Below are positions 43,473-54,483 of a DNA stretch of 64,000 bases, one piece after another; the first letter of the stretch is position 1, and the number at the start of each line of letters is the position of its first letter. This DNA is from Saccharibacter floricola DSM 15669 (GTDB lineage Bacteria; Pseudomonadota; Alphaproteobacteria; Acetobacterales; Acetobacteraceae). The translations under genes and the position numbers were made by a program. The notes below the pieces were generated by a model. That model did no database searches. It was not told the DNA's origin and saw only the letters and a program-made list of their open reading frames with translations. The stretch covers positions 105,587 through 169,586 of the forward strand of contig NZ_KB899337.1 in NCBI RefSeq assembly GCF_000378165.1. Direction: 5' to 3'.

Positions 43473-44219
43473 TTAATTTTTACGAGCGACAATGAGGAAC
43501 TCTACATTTCCCTCAGGCCCTGTGATAGGACTTTTGGTGAGACCAAGTACAGTCCAATCGGGCAGCGAGGTCAGCCATGAGCGAATTTCCTCACAAACGC
43601 GCTCATGAACAGCAGGATCACGCACAACTCCTTTGGGGCCGATATCCGCGCGGCCTGCTTCAAACTGTGGTTTGATAAGCGCTACCATCCAGGCTCCTGA
43701 AGCGGCAAGCGCCATAGCGGCGGGAAGAACGGTGCGGAGGCCAATAAAGCTTGCGTCACACACAATGATTGAAGGAGATTCTGGGATCTGCTCCGTTGTC
43801 AGATGGCGAGCATTGGTTTTCTCAAGCACGACGACGCGTTCATCGGAGCGTAACTTCCATGCAAGCTGGCCATGTCCAACATCAACGGCGTAGACTTTCC
43901 GGGCGCCATGATGAAGGAGAACATCGGTAAAGCCTCCTGTAGAGGCGCCAACGTCCACAGCGATAGCGTCTGCAACCTGTAAAGGAAACTCTTCTAACGC
44001 ATGAGCGAGCTTTAAGCCGCCGCGTGAGACCCAAGGGTGATCCTGACCTTTGAGGGTTAGGAGCCTATCCTCAGGGATTTGATCCCCCGCTTTTTTAACC
44101 GGTTTGTCAGCGTGGGGGCCCGCATAGACGAGCCCCGCCATAATTAATGCCTGAGCACGTGTGCGGCTCTCAACAAGTCCGCGCTCAACGAGGAGCTGAT
44201 CAGCACGCCTCTTAGCCAT
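43473..44219 (-). CDS. tlyA: TlyA family rRNA (cytidine-2'-O)-methyltransferase
   Basis: TlyA proteins methylate ribose 2'-OH of rRNA cytidines; homologues are also called hemolysins. The 248 residues have an N-terminal S4 RNA-binding domain (RADQLLVERGLVESRTRAQALIMAGLVYAG, residues 4-33) and an FtsJ-like SAM fold (AVDVGASTGGFTDVLLHHGARKVYAVDVG near 88-116). The ATG shares a base with the dxs stop (TAATG), so it is translated with dxs. This order, xseB-ispA-dxs-tlyA, is common in Alphaproteobacteria. Confidence 0.92.
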   Translation of the reverse strand: MAKRRADQLLVERGLVESRTRAQALIMAGLVYAGPHADKPVKKAGDQIPEDRLLTLKGQDHPWVSRGGLKLAHALEEFPLQVADAIAVDVGASTGGFTDVLLHHGARKVYAVDVGHGQLAWKLRSDERVVVLEKTNARHLTTEQIPESPSIIVCDASFIGLRTVLPAAMALAASGAWMVALIKPQFEAGRADIGPKGVVRDPAVHERVCEEIRSWLTSLPDWTVLGLTKSPITGPEGNVEFLIVARKN

Positions 44220-46177
44220 TACTGAGCAGCCTTTACCTTCAATGCATCTTGCGCCGTTTTGACAATATGAGGGGCTGTCAGTGCCGCTTCCTCATATTGC
44301 GCCTCAGGCGTGTTATGGTCGAGCCATGCATCTGGGAAAGCCATCGGGCGGAAAGCCAAGCGGTCTAGTAACGTAGAGCTGGTGAGATATTGCACGACCT
44401 GTGAGCTAAATCCACCGGGGGCGCCTTCCTCAATTGTAATGAAGACACGGTGTTGCTTTGCGAGTTTCTCAACAAGATCCGTATCCAAAGGCTTAGCAAA
44501 ACGAGCATCGGCAACAGTGACAGGGATGCCCTGAGCGGTGAGCGTTTTAGCGGCTTCAAGAGCCTCATAGAGGCGTGGCCCGAGAGTAAGGATAGCAACG
44601 CCTTCACCGTCACTATCGTGAATAATACGGCCTTTACCGATTTCCAGCGCTGTTCCCTCATCAGGAAGTGCCAGCCCGCGGCCTGAACCACGCGGGTAGC
44701 GCATGGCGATAGGGCCGCTATCATGGGCCCAAGCGGTGGCTGTCATATGAAGCAGCTCCACCTCATCAGCCGGTGCCATGACCGTCATGTTGGGTAAGCA
44801 GCATAGATAGTTGAGGTCGAAAGACCCAGCATGGGTAGCGCCATCAGCCCCGACAAAACCGGCACGATCAACGGCAAAACGCACAGGCAGATTTTGCAGT
44901 GCTACATCATGCATAACCTGGTCAAAGGCTCGCTGAAGGAAGGTTGAGTAAATAGCGCAGAAAGGACGCATCCCCTCAGAGGCGAGACCGGCGGCAAAGG
45001 TCACCGCATGTTGCTCAGCAATGCCGACATCAAAGCAGCGCTTGGGGTGCTTTTGGGCGATTTCTGTCAGACCTGTGCCTGAAGGCATAGCGGCTGTGAT
45101 AGAGACGACACTATCATCTTGATCGGCACGGTGGAGCAGCTCACGCGCAAATACTGTGGTGTAGCTTGGTGGGCCAGAAGGCCCTTTCTTCTGTTTGCCG
45201 GTTTCAACATCGAATTTGCTGACAGCGTGATATTTATCACCAGAATTTTCAGCCGGCTTATAGCCACGCCCTTTTTCCGTGATGACATGGAGCAGGACAG
45301 GCCCATTATTCTCGGCATCACGAAGATTACGGAGGATGGGTACGAGCTGGTTCATGTCATGCCCATCAACGGGGCCGACATAATAAAAGCCCATCTCCTC
45401 AAAGAGGGTGCCGCCTGTAATCATCCCGCGAGCATATTCTTCTGCTCTCTTAGCAGTACGCTCAATACGGGAAGGCAAGCGTTTAGCGAGCTTGCCCGCA
45501 AGATCACGCAGGGTCAGGAAGCGCCGCGATGACATCAAACGCGTCAGGTAGTTCGACATCGCCCCCACAGGTGGGGCAATCGACATCTCATTATCATTAA
45601 GAATGACAATAAGACGTTCGGCCCCAGCCCCGATTGCGCCGGCATTGTTCAAGGCTTCATACGCCATCCCTGCGGAGATAGAGCCATCACCGATGATCGA
45701 AACGACGTTACGTTCTTTATAGCTAGGGTCTTTTTCAGCACGGAGATGATGGGCAACAGACATGCCCAGCCCTGCGGAGATAGACGTAGATGAATGGGCA
45801 GCCCCAAAGGGGTCGTAAGGGCTTTCAGCACGCCGTGTGAAACCAGAGAGCCCACCAGGTTGCCGCAATGTGCGAATACGGTCGCGGCGCCCCGTTAAGA
45901 TCTTATGTGGATAGGCTTGATGGCCAACATCCCAGATAATGCGATCATCAGGCGTGTTAAAAACGGCATGGAGCGCAACGGTAAGCTCAACAACCCCAAG
46001 AGAGGGGCCAAGATGTCCCCCTGTTGTCGAAACGGCATCAACAGTTTCGGAGCGGAGTTCATTGGCGAGGTTCGTGAGTTGCTCAGTCGAAAAATTTCGT
46101 AAATCTGAGGGAATCGTTACCTGGTCAAGTGTTGGGAATTGTCCGTATGTCGGAATAGAAGAGTGAGAAGTGCTCAT
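44219..46177 (-). CDS. dxs: 1-deoxy-D-xylulose-5-phosphate synthase
   Basis: Dxs condenses pyruvate and glyceraldehyde-3-phosphate with thiamine diphosphate, opening the MEP isoprenoid pathway. The 652-residue protein has [18 protein letters not shown] near residue 55, the ThDP motif [18 protein letters not shown] near 165-182 with NDNEMSIAP after it, and [15 protein letters not shown] near 440. The ATG giving [13 protein letters not shown] has GGAGCTGA upstream, located in the end of ispA; a longer frame into ispA was rejected. The gap to ispA is seven bases. Confidence 0.96.
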   Translation of the reverse strand: MSTSHSSIPTYGQFPTLDQVTIPSDLRNFSTEQLTNLANELRSETVDAVSTTGGHLGPSLGVVELTVALHAVFNTPDDRIIWDVGHQAYPHKILTGRRDRIRTLRQPGGLSGFTRRAESPYDPFGAAHSSTSISAGLGMSVAHHLRAEKDPSYKERNVVSIIGDGSISAGMAYEALNNAGAIGAGAERLIVILNDNEMSIAPPVGAMSNYLTRLMSSRRFLTLRDLAGKLAKRLPSRIERTAKRAEEYARGMITGGTLFEEMGFYYVGPVDGHDMNQLVPILRNLRDAENNGPVLLHVITEKGRGYKPAENSGDKYHAVSKFDVETGKQKKGPSGPPSYTTVFARELLHRADQDDSVVSITAAMPSGTGLTEIAQKHPKRCFDVGIAEQHAVTFAAGLASEGMRPFCAIYSTFLQRAFDQVMHDVALQNLPVRFAVDRAGFVGADGATHAGSFDLNYLCCLPNMTVMAPADEVELLHMTATAWAHDSGPIAMRYPRGSGRGLALPDEGTALEIGKGRIIHDSDGEGVAILTLGPRLYEALEAAKTLTAQGIPVTVADARFAKPLDTDLVEKLAKQHRVFITIEEGAPGGFSSQVVQYLTSSTLLDRLAFRPMAFPDAWLDHNTPEAQYEEAALTAPHIVKTAQDALKVKAAQ

Positions 46178-46184
46178 GTGGCGA

Positions 46185-47093
46185 TCAGCTCCTGCGTTCA
46201 ACAAAATAATCCGCAAGGGAGCGGAGAGTTTCGGCTCGTGGGCCAAATGAGGAAAGGGCGTCGCGTGCTTGTGTGCTTAAACGGCGTGCTTCAGCTCGGG
46301 CACCATCAATGCCAAGAAGCGAGACATAATTTGATTTACTAGCGTCTTCGTCTTTACCGGCGGTCTTACCAAGTTCTTCTGTGCTGGCGGTGCTGTCGAG
46401 GACATCATCGGCCACTTGGAAAGCCGTGCCAAGGTCGTCACCATAAGCGCGAATAGCGAGACGGCGTGGATCATCTTCTGCTGCACCACCCAAAATAGCA
46501 CCAGCCTCAGCAGCATAGCGAATAAGGGCGCCTGTCTTCAAAGCGTGAAGGCGTTGTACTTGCTCTAAGGGGAGGGCGCGTCCTTCCCCTCGGATATCAA
46601 TCACTTGGCCGCCAACCATCCCTGCAGCGCCGGAAGCCTGGGCTAGAGCAAGAGCGAGGTGAGCGCGAATAGTAGGATCAGCCTGTGTGGCTGGTTCTAG
46701 CAGGACTTCAAAAGCCCGAGTCTGCAACGCATCCCCGGCGAGAATCGCAAAAGCTTCATTAAATTTCTTATGCGTGGATGGCTTCCCTCGACGGAGGTCA
46801 TCGTCATCCATAGCAGGAAGATCATCATGCACGAGGGAATAAGCGTGCAAAAATTCTACCGAAGCAGCGACGCGCAAGGCGGCATCATGGTCGGCCCCAA
46901 ACAAAGCGGCTGTTTCAAGCACAAGAAAGCCACGTAGCCGCTTGCCACCATTAAGGGCTGCGTACCGCATAGCCTCGATGAGGAGTGATTCATCGCCTGA
47001 TACGGGGGGAAGCAGACGGTCAATGCTTTGTTCAATCTCACGACAAGCCTGAGCAAGGGCTTCCTTGAGGGGAAGAGGGCGGCTATCGGTCAT
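46185..47093 (-). CDS. ispA: Farnesyl diphosphate synthase
   Basis: IspA builds geranyl and farnesyl diphosphate from IPP and DMAPP for quinones, hopanoids and undecaprenyl carriers. The 302-residue protein has the first Asp-rich motif [14 protein letters not shown] near residue 93-106 and the second, [15 protein letters not shown] near residue 216-230, together with [13 protein letters not shown] near 52. The pattern and size fit the short-chain (C15) class. It overlaps xseB by four bases and precedes dxs. Confidence 0.94.
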   Translation of the reverse strand: MTDSRPLPLKEALAQACREIEQSIDRLLPPVSGDESLLIEAMRYAALNGGKRLRGFLVLETAALFGADHDAALRVAASVEFLHAYSLVHDDLPAMDDDDLRRGKPSTHKKFNEAFAILAGDALQTRAFEVLLEPATQADPTIRAHLALALAQASGAAGMVGGQVIDIRGEGRALPLEQVQRLHALKTGALIRYAAEAGAILGGAAEDDPRRLAIRAYGDDLGTAFQVADDVLDSTASTEELGKTAGKDEDASKSNYVSLLGIDGARAEARRLSTQARDALSSFGPRAETLRSLADYFVERRS

Positions 47094-47383
47094 CGAGATG
47101 GTTCCTCACGGCTATTGGGCGCGGCGGCAGATGATATATCATCTTGGTGAATAGAGCCATCGGCATGTTGCACAATGGCTTTGACCCTCATTTCAGCTTC
47201 TCCCAACCGTAATTCACAATGACGACGCAGCGCAGCACCGCGCTCATAGGCCGTGATGGCTTCTTCAAGTTTCATCTGCCCATTTTCTAGGGCGCGAACG
47301 ATCTGCTCTAATTCCGAGAGGGCGTCTTCAAATGAGAGCTGCTCAAGGGCCGTGGAAGAAGAGGAGGTGCTGTGGTTGGGCAT
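47090..47383 (-). CDS. xseB: Exodeoxyribonuclease VII small subunit
   Basis: XseB is the small subunit of exonuclease VII, which degrades single-stranded DNA. The 97-residue protein has the conserved core LSFEDALSELEQIVRALENGQMKLEEAITAYERG (residues 16-49) with flexible ends. It heads xseB-ispA-dxs-tlyA, a common alphaproteobacterial order. The large subunit gene xseA is not in the window. Confidence 0.92.
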   Translation of the reverse strand: MPNHSTSSSSTALEQLSFEDALSELEQIVRALENGQMKLEEAITAYERGAALRRHCELRLGEAEMRVKAIVQHADGSIHQDDISSAAAPNSREEPSR

Positions 47384-47522
47384 GAACTATCCAGCTGAGA
47401 TTCAGGTCATGAAACTAATACGGCTTTACAGGGGAAATGAGTTTTTTTCTACCCATGATAGGCAAACAATGGGTGTGTAAAGCGCTTTAGTGCTCAATCA
47501 ATGTGTATCGCTCTCATCGTGA

Positions 47523-47762
47523 TTACGCGTGATGTTGGATTGTGAAGGCTACTCCCTCAGTCAATCTCTTAGTCTCTACTAAAACATGGCCCATTTTATG
47601 GCACCAAGCAGGAATGTCATGTAAGCTCACCGGATCATCTGAGAGAACATGGATGACATCTCCTGCGTTCATGGCGCGCATGCGTTGATGTGTTTTGAGT
47701 AGAGGTATTGGGCAAGAAAGGCCTCGCACATCAAGTTCGGCAGGAGCTTTTGGGCTTTTCAT
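47523..47762 (-). CDS. tusA: TusA-like sulfur carrier protein
   Basis: TusA-family proteins carry persulfide sulfur, for instance to tRNA thiolation or sulfur oxidation. The 79-residue protein shows LDVRGLSCPIPLLKTHQRMRAM at residues 10-31, with the active C17 in the CPxP motif and RMRAMNAGDVIHVLSDDP typical of the fold. It is a single gene between xseB and the permease. Which pathway it serves cannot be told here. Confidence 0.85.
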   Translation of the reverse strand: MKSPKAPAELDVRGLSCPIPLLKTHQRMRAMNAGDVIHVLSDDPVSLHDIPAWCHKMGHVLVETKRLTEGVAFTIQHHA

Positions 47763-47804
47763 TAAAGATATCTCAAAAGACTGGGCGTGGTGGGAGCGTT
47801 ATCG

Positions 47805-49136
47805 TTACAAACGGCTTTGTAAGAACATGTAGCAAATAAACGCGATGTCCAAGCCGATAATAATGGGCGTGATACGGTTAAAGCGACGCAATACAAGAGC
47901 AACACCTGTGTAAAGAAGCATACCGCAGGTGAGACTGAGCATGAAATTGCCTGTAATGACAGCAATAAGCAGCATGAAGAGCGGTGTAATCGATTCTTCT
48001 AGTGTTGCCGGTAAGCGGGTGAGGGCTCCCAGCATACCAAGCCCAACGAGAACAAGAACTGGTGCGGTTGCAAGTGCAGGAATGCAGGTGAGAAGAGGCC
48101 AAAAAACGCACGAAAGCGCGAATAACAGCGCGACAATAAGAGCGCTGAGCCCTGTGCGTCCGCCTGCTTCTGCCCCTGCAAGACTTTCAAGGTAAGCGGA
48201 GACGGTGCATGTGCCTAAAACAGCGCCGACAACACTGGCAGCTCCATCGGAGGCAAAGGCGCGGTGGTCAAGGTCTGGATGTTCGGCTGTTCCACTAAGG
48301 CCGGCGCGATGTGTGACACTCATCATAGTGCCTGTCGCATCAAAGAAGTCGCTCAGCAACACATAAAGCGTGATGGGGAGCAGAAGGCCGAGATGGTTAA
48401 AGAAATCGTGGAAGTCGAAGGGGAAGAGAAGGGCCGTTGGATAATGAGGCCAGTCGATAATATGGGCTGGGATGGTGGTGATGGGATGGTGCGAAGCGTC
48501 TGGTACAAAAATACCAGCAAGAGTAAGGATGACAATGGTCAGTAGGAGTGCCGCTGGCACGCGCAGGACGCTGAGGAGAGCACAGAGGAAAATGCCAGCT
48601 AAGGCAAGAACGACGCTGGGATGAGACAGCGGGGCGAAGCTTAACCCCATAGGTGAGGGGATGGCGATTCCTGCTGATAGAAGGCCAATGCGGGCAATAA
48701 ACGCTCCGATAGCGATCTGAATCCCAAGGATAATAGCAGGGGGGAAGCCTCTAATAATTTTTTGTCGAACCCGTGTCAGCGACAGAACCGTAAAGCAGAG
48801 CCCGCTGAAGAAAACGACTGTAAAGGCCGTTGTGGGGCGTACATGGGCTTGCTGGACGATCACTTGGGCGAAGAGCACATTACTGCTCATAGCGGGGGCA
48901 AGGGCGATGGGAAGGCGTGCCCAGAGCGCCATAATAAGCGTGCCAGCTACCGCCCCTGCGATAGTGGTCATGACCATATCGTGGCGAGCGAGCCCTGTAG
49001 AGGCTAGGATGGCGGGGTTGACCGCTACGATATAGGCCATGGCTCCAAAGATGGTAAGGCCAGCAATGATTTCACGTCCTATGGTCGAGCCACGACGAGA
49101 AATATGAAAATAGCGGTCAAGGAGGGCGGGCAACAC
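47805..49136 (-). CDS. NCS2/AzgA-type purine permease
   Basis: A 443-residue inner-membrane transporter with about 12-14 helices. The N-terminus GLTIFGAMAYIVAVNPAILASTGL near residues 26-49 and the mid motif LYVLLSDFFDATGTMMSVTHRAGL near 258-281 are hallmarks of AzgA-like purine (adenine/guanine/hypoxanthine) uptake proteins. GTCTVSAYLESLAGAEAGGRTGL near 309 is the second conserved region. Substrate is inferred from family. It has no obvious partner genes. Confidence 0.9.
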   Translation of the reverse strand: MLPALLDRYFHISRRGSTIGREIIAGLTIFGAMAYIVAVNPAILASTGLARHDMVMTTIAGAVAGTLIMALWARLPIALAPAMSSNVLFAQVIVQQAHVRPTTAFTVVFFSGLCFTVLSLTRVRQKIIRGFPPAIILGIQIAIGAFIARIGLLSAGIAIPSPMGLSFAPLSHPSVVLALAGIFLCALLSVLRVPAALLLTIVILTLAGIFVPDASHHPITTIPAHIIDWPHYPTALLFPFDFHDFFNHLGLLLPITLYVLLSDFFDATGTMMSVTHRAGLSGTAEHPDLDHRAFASDGAASVVGAVLGTCTVSAYLESLAGAEAGGRTGLSALIVALLFALSCVFWPLLTCIPALATAPVLVLVGLGMLGALTRLPATLEESITPLFMLLIAVITGNFMLSLTCGMLLYTGVALVLRRFNRITPIIIGLDIAFICYMFLQSRL

Positions 49137-49166
49137 TCAGCTACTCCAGCGTTCAAAAGGGGGAGA

Positions 49167-50546
49167 TTAGGCGGGGTCTTTTTGCAAAAGACGCCGTAAA
49201 AGTGGCGAGAGGAGCTGTGAGGCCTCCTCGTAGGGGAGGTGAGCACAGATGGCGGCAAGAGCCGATGGTGCGTTCCATGTCATGGAGTTTAACGCCTTCT
49301 GCACTGCGTGAGCAGACAAGCCATGCTGTGTTAAATGTTGAAGGGCGCGAAATGGAGCATTCTCTGGCGTATTATGTGGAACGGGGAGGAGTGGAAAGAG
49401 GTTTTGGCCGTGGAGCGTTATCGTCTCAGGCTCATGGATTAGCGCAAGTTCTGCTCCGTCTGAATGGCGCGTTACTGTAAGGGGGATAATGTCGGAGAGG
49501 TGGCTAAAGCGTTGTGCCTCTGCATTGAGCGGAAGATAAGAAAGAGGAAGTGGGTTTTCAGTATAGAGCCAAGCATTATGCGTCTTTTTGTCTGCCGCAG
49601 CTGCATCGGTAGAGGCAAGGCATAGGTGTGTTTCATGGTCGGCATTATACGCGGTGCGGCTCTGCCAACGGACGCGCTGTGTGTGATGCTCAATGACTAA
49701 AAAGCGCTCCAGAGAACCAATATAATGCTGTTCAAGTGTGAGAGGAGCGGTTTTATCCTCTAACGGTGCCGTGTCGTTTTGTTGGCGGAGTTGTCGCGTT
49801 TGATGCAGTAAAACAGTTTGGAAAATAGTCGCTGCGTGTTCTTGGCTTGCGTGTAAAAAACGCCGCCCGTCCTGATAGAGAACATCATTACGGTCATAAT
49901 AAGCACGTGCTGCTGAGTGCGGGCTGGAGGCAGCGGCGTCGTGAATAATGCGGCCAAATGTCCAATCTGGTGCTGAAGAACACCGAACAAATGGATCAGG
50001 CAATTGTTCCGTGAGATCGTGAGCACGGACAAAAGACCGCGTAATGCGATGATCTGGGAAGTCATGCGGGGCATGGCGCGTGTAAAGCGCACGCGGAGAG
50101 GGTTGGTCTAATGTTTCGAAAGAGGGGAGGCCGTTCATTCCGCACAGGCACCAGTTAAGTGGGATGGCCGTTGTGGCGTTAAAACGTTCCGTGCCGAGAT
50201 GCTGTTGAACCGCATCGAAGAAGGCTGAGACAGAGTCTGCCTCGGGCATCATATATTCATCAGGACTGAGCGGAAGGATCCACTCCAGATCAGCGCGCTC
50301 TTGATGAGCGAGGGAGATCATTGCAGCCTGACGGCGCGTGTATTCGTCTGTTACGGTTGTATCAGTACGGGAATAACGGATGTCGTAATGCTGCGCTGCT
50401 TGCGTGATGATGTCCCAGCTTCCATCCGTGGAGTGGTCATCACAGATCAATAATGTTGAGAACCCGACCGCCACATGATGGGCAATCCACCAGCCAAGAG
50501 ATGAGGCTGCATTTTGGACGCACAAAAGAGCGGCGGTACGGGGCAT
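49167..50546 (-). CDS. Glycosyltransferase family 2-like protein
   Basis: A 459-residue cytosolic protein with a GT2/GT92-like N-terminus: CVQNAASSLGWWIAHHVAVGFSTLLICDDHSTDGSWDII at residues 9-47, where DDHSTDGS is the nucleotide-sugar loop, and LEWILPLSPDEYMM near 90-103 as the DxD-like metal motif (SPDEY). The C-terminal half (from about 300) is not recognised. Relatives sit in cell-surface sugar synthesis. It starts four bases from the end of lepA and may be read with it. Donor and acceptor are unknown. Confidence 0.78.
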   Translation of the reverse strand: MPRTAALLCVQNAASSLGWWIAHHVAVGFSTLLICDDHSTDGSWDIITQAAQHYDIRYSRTDTTVTDEYTRRQAAMISLAHQERADLEWILPLSPDEYMMPEADSVSAFFDAVQQHLGTERFNATTAIPLNWCLCGMNGLPSFETLDQPSPRALYTRHAPHDFPDHRITRSFVRAHDLTEQLPDPFVRCSSAPDWTFGRIIHDAAASSPHSAARAYYDRNDVLYQDGRRFLHASQEHAATIFQTVLLHQTRQLRQQNDTAPLEDKTAPLTLEQHYIGSLERFLVIEHHTQRVRWQSRTAYNADHETHLCLASTDAAAADKKTHNAWLYTENPLPLSYLPLNAEAQRFSHLSDIIPLTVTRHSDGAELALIHEPETITLHGQNLFPLLPVPHNTPENAPFRALQHLTQHGLSAHAVQKALNSMTWNAPSALAAICAHLPYEEASQLLSPLLRRLLQKDPA

Positions 50547-50550
50547 AGAG

Positions 50551-52353
50551 TTAGTCCATCTTCAGGGCAGCGAGGAAGGCACTTTGTGGAATTTCGACTT
50601 TGCCGAATTGGCGCATCCGCTTTTTCCCTTCCTTCTGCTTATCAAGAAGTTTGCGCTTACGGGAAATGTCACCACCATAGCATTTTGCCGTCACGTCTTT
50701 AGACATAGCCCCCAATGTTTCGCGCGCGATGACTTTGGACCCAATGGACGCTTGAATAGCGATTTTAAAGAGCTGACGTGGGATCAGTTCCTTAAGCTTT
50801 GCACAAATGGCGCGCCCGCGTGTTTCAGCAGCGGAGCGATGGGCGACGAAAGAAAGTGCGTCAACAGGCTCATGATTGACGAGGATAGAGATCCGCACAA
50901 GATTGCTCTCTTCGTAGCCGTCCATTTGGTAGTCAAACGACGCATAACCGCGTGATAGGGATTTGAGACGGTCATAGAAATCGAACACCACTTCATTGAG
51001 TGGTAGGCGATAGACGGCCATTGCGCGATTGCCCACATAGGTGAGGTCGAGCTGAACACCACGGCGTTCTGTGCAGAGTGTGAGCACAGGGCCGAGATAA
51101 TCATCTTGAACCATGATGGAGGCTTTGATCCAAGGTTCTTCAATATGCGCAACTTGGGAGAGGTCAGGCATATCGGCAGGGTTATGCAGCTCTTCGACCG
51201 TGCCATCAGAATGATGGAGTATATACACCACAGAAGGTGCTGTTGCGATAAGGTCGAGATTAAACTCGCGCGAGAGGCGTTCTTGGATGATCTCAAGATG
51301 CAGCAGCCCAAGGAAGCCACAACGGAACCCAAAGCCAAGAGCGGCTGAGGTTTCGGCTTCAAAATGGAAAGACGCATCATTGAGGCGCAGCTTGGCCAGA
51401 CTGTTGCGCAGCTTTTCGAAATCGTCAGCGTTAATAGGAAAGAGGCCGCACCACACAACAGGCACAGAAGGTTTAAAGCCGGGAAGGGCTTTCTCTGCTG
51501 GGCGATTGTCGAGAGTAATTGTGTCACCGACATTACAATCGGCCACCGCTTTAATGGCGGCGTTAATATAGCCGATCTCGCCAGGGCCCAATGAGTCAAC
51601 GGGGGTCATTTTGGGATGGAAAACACCAACCTGATCGACATGGTATGTCGCACCCATCTGCATCATACGGATGCGGTCACCCTTTTTGACGCGTCCTTCT
51701 TTAATGCGGACTAGCGTAATCACGCCAAGATAGGTGTCATACCAGCTGTCCACGAGAAGGGCTTGCAGGGGAGCTTCTGCGTCCCCTTTCGGTGGCGGAA
51801 GACGGTGGACGAGTGCTTCCAGCACGCCTTCAATATTCAGGCCGGTTTTAGCGCTAATATCAACCGTTTCATCAGCAGGGATACCAACGACTTCTTCAAT
51901 TTGGTTGCGTACGCGCTCTGGCTCGGCTGCAGGAAGGTCGATCTTGTTTAGGACAGGCACAATTTCATGATCAGCTTCAATGGCTTGATACACATTGGCC
52001 AGAGTTTGAGCCTCGACCCCTTGGGAGGCATCGACAACCAGAAGGGAGCCTTCGCAGGCGGCTAGAGAGCGGCTGACTTCATAAGCAAAGTCCACATGGC
52101 CGGGCGTGTCCATGAGGTTTAAGGTGTATATGTTCCCATCCTTAGCAGGATAGGTAAGACGCACCGTTTGGGCCTTAATGGTAATGCCGCGTTCTTGCTC
52201 AAGCTCCATAGAGTCGAGCACCTGACCTTTCATCTCGCGAGCGGTCAGAGCGCCACAGGCTTCAATAAGCCGGTCAGCGAGAGTGGATTTGCCATGGTCA
52301 ATATGGGCAATAATCGAAAAATTGCGGATCAGGTGAAGCGGTGTGTCGGTCAT
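50551..52353 (-). CDS. lepA: Elongation factor 4 (LepA)
   Basis: LepA is a ribosome-bound GTPase that helps initiation and back-translocation. The 600-residue protein starts [29 protein letters not shown], the G1 P-loop being AHIDHGKST; the G3 motif DTPGH and G4 NKIDLP follow. The C-terminal LepA-specific domain carries [38 protein letters not shown] near residue 548-585. An in-frame ATG 26 codons upstream was rejected because the homologous start is at MTDTP. It precedes the glycosyltransferase gene. Confidence 0.97.
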   Translation of the reverse strand: MTDTPLHLIRNFSIIAHIDHGKSTLADRLIEACGALTAREMKGQVLDSMELEQERGITIKAQTVRLTYPAKDGNIYTLNLMDTPGHVDFAYEVSRSLAACEGSLLVVDASQGVEAQTLANVYQAIEADHEIVPVLNKIDLPAAEPERVRNQIEEVVGIPADETVDISAKTGLNIEGVLEALVHRLPPPKGDAEAPLQALLVDSWYDTYLGVITLVRIKEGRVKKGDRIRMMQMGATYHVDQVGVFHPKMTPVDSLGPGEIGYINAAIKAVADCNVGDTITLDNRPAEKALPGFKPSVPVVWCGLFPINADDFEKLRNSLAKLRLNDASFHFEAETSAALGFGFRCGFLGLLHLEIIQERLSREFNLDLIATAPSVVYILHHSDGTVEELHNPADMPDLSQVAHIEEPWIKASIMVQDDYLGPVLTLCTERRGVQLDLTYVGNRAMAVYRLPLNEVVFDFYDRLKSLSRGYASFDYQMDGYEESNLVRISILVNHEPVDALSFVAHRSAAETRGRAICAKLKELIPRQLFKIAIQASIGSKVIARETLGAMSKDVTAKCYGGDISRKRKLLDKQKEGKKRMRQFGKVEIPQSAFLAALKMD

Positions 52354-52447
52354 GGCGGCTATATAAGCGATTCTAAAAGCTCTGTCAGCATGGCGTTTGC
52401 GCGATAAGCCCGAGCGCCATGCTGATGGCAATGGAAGAGTCCGTTTT

Positions 52448-53437
52448 TTAACGGTCTGTTAAGCGAAACTCAATCCGTCGATTATGGGCGTAAGCTTCTG
52501 CTGTATTGCCGGAATCAAGAGGTTGAAAGTCTGAAAACCCCGTGGCGGCGAGATGACGGGGATCGATCCCTTCAGCAATGAGCATTTTGACCACCGTAAT
52601 CGCACGTGCCGAAGAGAGCTCCCAATTGCTGGGGAAGGCCGTGTGAATCGGCTGTTTGTCTGCATGGCCGTCAACACGTAAGATCCACGGAATATCGGTC
52701 GGAATCGTGGCTGACACGTCATGAAACGTATGGGCAAGGGTGCGGATTTGCCGTCTACCTTGCTCACTCAAAGCGGCACTTCCTGGTGGAAAGAGAATTT
52801 CGGACTGAAACACAAAGCGATCGCCGACAACGGTGATGCCAGATTGGTTTTTGAGAAGGTCATGCAGCCGTCCGAAAAACTCAGAGCGATATTTTTTGAG
52901 CTGATTGATTTTGTCCGCTAGGGCGAGATTCAGCTTTTTATCCAAATCAGCAATTTGCTCATCTTTGCTCTGCGCTTCTTTTCTCTCCACATCCAATGCT
53001 TCTGCAATGGTTTGGAGTTGCCGGGTGAGTTCAGCAACTTGTGCAGAAAGCGAGCTAATTTCGCCAGATTGTGCTGTTTGTAAGCTGCTTGCAGAGCTAT
53101 TGGTTTCGGCAAGTTGGCGCTCTTTATCCTGTAGGGTGGATTGCGCTGTAGCGAGAGCGGCCTCTTTAGCGTGATAAGCGTTCGTTAAGGCCGCATTGCT
53201 TGCGCTAAGGTTTTTCGCTTGCTGTTGGCTTAGGGAGAGCATGTTGGCCAGACGGCCAACTTCTTGCTTGAGTGTTTCAAGTGTATGCTCACGTTGTGTC
53301 ATTGCGACGGACAGAAACTGTTGCCCAACGACAAAGACAAGCAACACAAACGTAACGACCATAAGAAGGGTCGAGAGTGCGTCAACATAGCCGGGCCAGA
53401 CGTTAAGGCTGGAATGTGAGCGTTTGCGCCGGGCCAT
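52448..53437 (-). CDS. MotB/OmpA-like envelope protein of a non-flagellar motor-type cluster
   Basis: A 329-residue protein with MotB-like plan: a short basic N-terminus, one membrane helix with an aspartate at its start ([23 protein letters not shown]19), a coiled coil of about 150 residues, and a C-terminal OmpA/peptidoglycan-binding domain ([25 protein letters not shown] near 260-284, HNRRIEFRL at the end). The aspartate is in the position that carries protons in MotB. It begins two bases after a MotA/ExbB-like gene, and no flagellar genes are near. The likely role is a proton-driven envelope machine. Confidence 0.85.
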   Translation of the reverse strand: MARRKRSHSSLNVWPGYVDALSTLLMVVTFVLLVFVVGQQFLSVAMTQREHTLETLKQEVGRLANMLSLSQQQAKNLSASNAALTNAYHAKEAALATAQSTLQDKERQLAETNSSASSLQTAQSGEISSLSAQVAELTRQLQTIAEALDVERKEAQSKDEQIADLDKKLNLALADKINQLKKYRSEFFGRLHDLLKNQSGITVVGDRFVFQSEILFPPGSAALSEQGRRQIRTLAHTFHDVSATIPTDIPWILRVDGHADKQPIHTAFPSNWELSSARAITVVKMLIAEGIDPRHLAATGFSDFQPLDSGNTAEAYAHNRRIEFRLTDR

Positions 53438-53439
53438 GG

Positions 53440-54483
53440 TTAGTCCTCCCGTGACAGAGAGCGTTCATGGTGTAAGTCGCTACGCAAGCCAGTCAGTTCG
53501 CGTTCAATTTGCTGAAGAATTTGAGGGGTTGCTGGGTCATTATAACGCTGCTCACGGACGGCTTTTGTCAGCTCTTTGAGAGCACTCAGAACAGCGGCCC
53601 GGCTTTCTTCAGCGTCATGAGCATTTTTGCGCAACATCGAGATATTCTGCTGAAGCAGTGAGACATTCTCGGTGGTTAGGCGCATAAAATCCTGCACGCG
53701 CGGGAGCCATGTTTCCATCGTTTCTGACAGAGAGGCGAGTTCGGCTGGGTCAGACAAAGAAACGCTGGGGCGTGATGGTGAGCCATCTACGCGTGTAATT
53801 CCTGCAAACCATTCCTCAATATCATTAAAGAAACGTGTCTGCGCTTGGCCTGTTGTCAGGTCTAAAAAGCCCAACACGAGAGCACCAGCAAGACCGAACA
53901 TAGAGCCTGAGAAGGCTGTCGACATGCCACCTAATGGCTGCACTAAGCCCGTTTTAACATGGTCAAACATGGCGGTGAGGTCACTCCCGCCAGAAGGCAT
54001 GCCGCCGATCACATCAGCGATTGAACGAACGGTTAGGAGTAAGCCGTAGAACGTGCCGAGCAGACCGAGGAAGACCAGAAGCTGCGTGATATAGCGTGAG
54101 ATTTCACGGCCTTCATCCATGCGTGCTTCTAAACTATCAAGGAGCGAACTCGTCGTCTGGGATGATAAAGAGAGATGCGCGTTGTGTTCCCGCCGTGCTG
54201 TAATGATGCGGGCCATGGGGGCGAGGAGGCGAGGCGCTGGGGGGAGGCTCAGTCCAGAACGATTTTGTTGGAGGCACTCAATCCAGCGTACTTCGGGGAA
54301 AAGGCGGAACGTGAGGTGGAGGTTCCAAGCAACACCAATAAGGAGGATGGCGATGATCGTGCCATCAAGTCCTGGATTGGCCATAAAGGCATGGATAAGC
54401 ATCGGGTGTAGCGCATACGCAAGACCCAGAATAACGACCAAGAAAAGGCCCATACGGACTAGATAACGCGTGGGGCGTGTCAC
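53440..54483 (-). CDS. MotA/TolQ/ExbB-type proton channel protein
   Basis: A 347-residue membrane protein. Two helices lie near residues 10-50, then a cytoplasmic loop, and the MotA/TolQ/ExbB signature near residues 130-215 (LVFLGLLGTFYGLLLTV, then GGMSTAFSGSMFGLAGALVLGFLDL). The C-terminus (from about 260) is a long coiled coil (LTTENVSLLQQNISMLRKNAH). Its order between OmpA-like and MotB-like genes indicates a stator-type assembly. It overlaps the OmpA-like gene by four bases. It differs from ZorA in lacking a very long tail, and no ZorC/ZorD genes are present. Confidence 0.85.
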   Translation of the reverse strand: MTRPTRYLVRMGLFLVVILGLAYALHPMLIHAFMANPGLDGTIIAILLIGVAWNLHLTFRLFPEVRWIECLQQNRSGLSLPPAPRLLAPMARIITARREHNAHLSLSSQTTSSLLDSLEARMDEGREISRYITQLLVFLGLLGTFYGLLLTVRSIADVIGGMPSGGSDLTAMFDHVKTGLVQPLGGMSTAFSGSMFGLAGALVLGFLDLTTGQAQTRFFNDIEEWFAGITRVDGSPSRPSVSLSDPAELASLSETMETWLPRVQDFMRLTTENVSLLQQNISMLRKNAHDAEESRAAVLSALKELTKAVREQRYNDPATPQILQQIERELTGLRSDLHHERSLSRED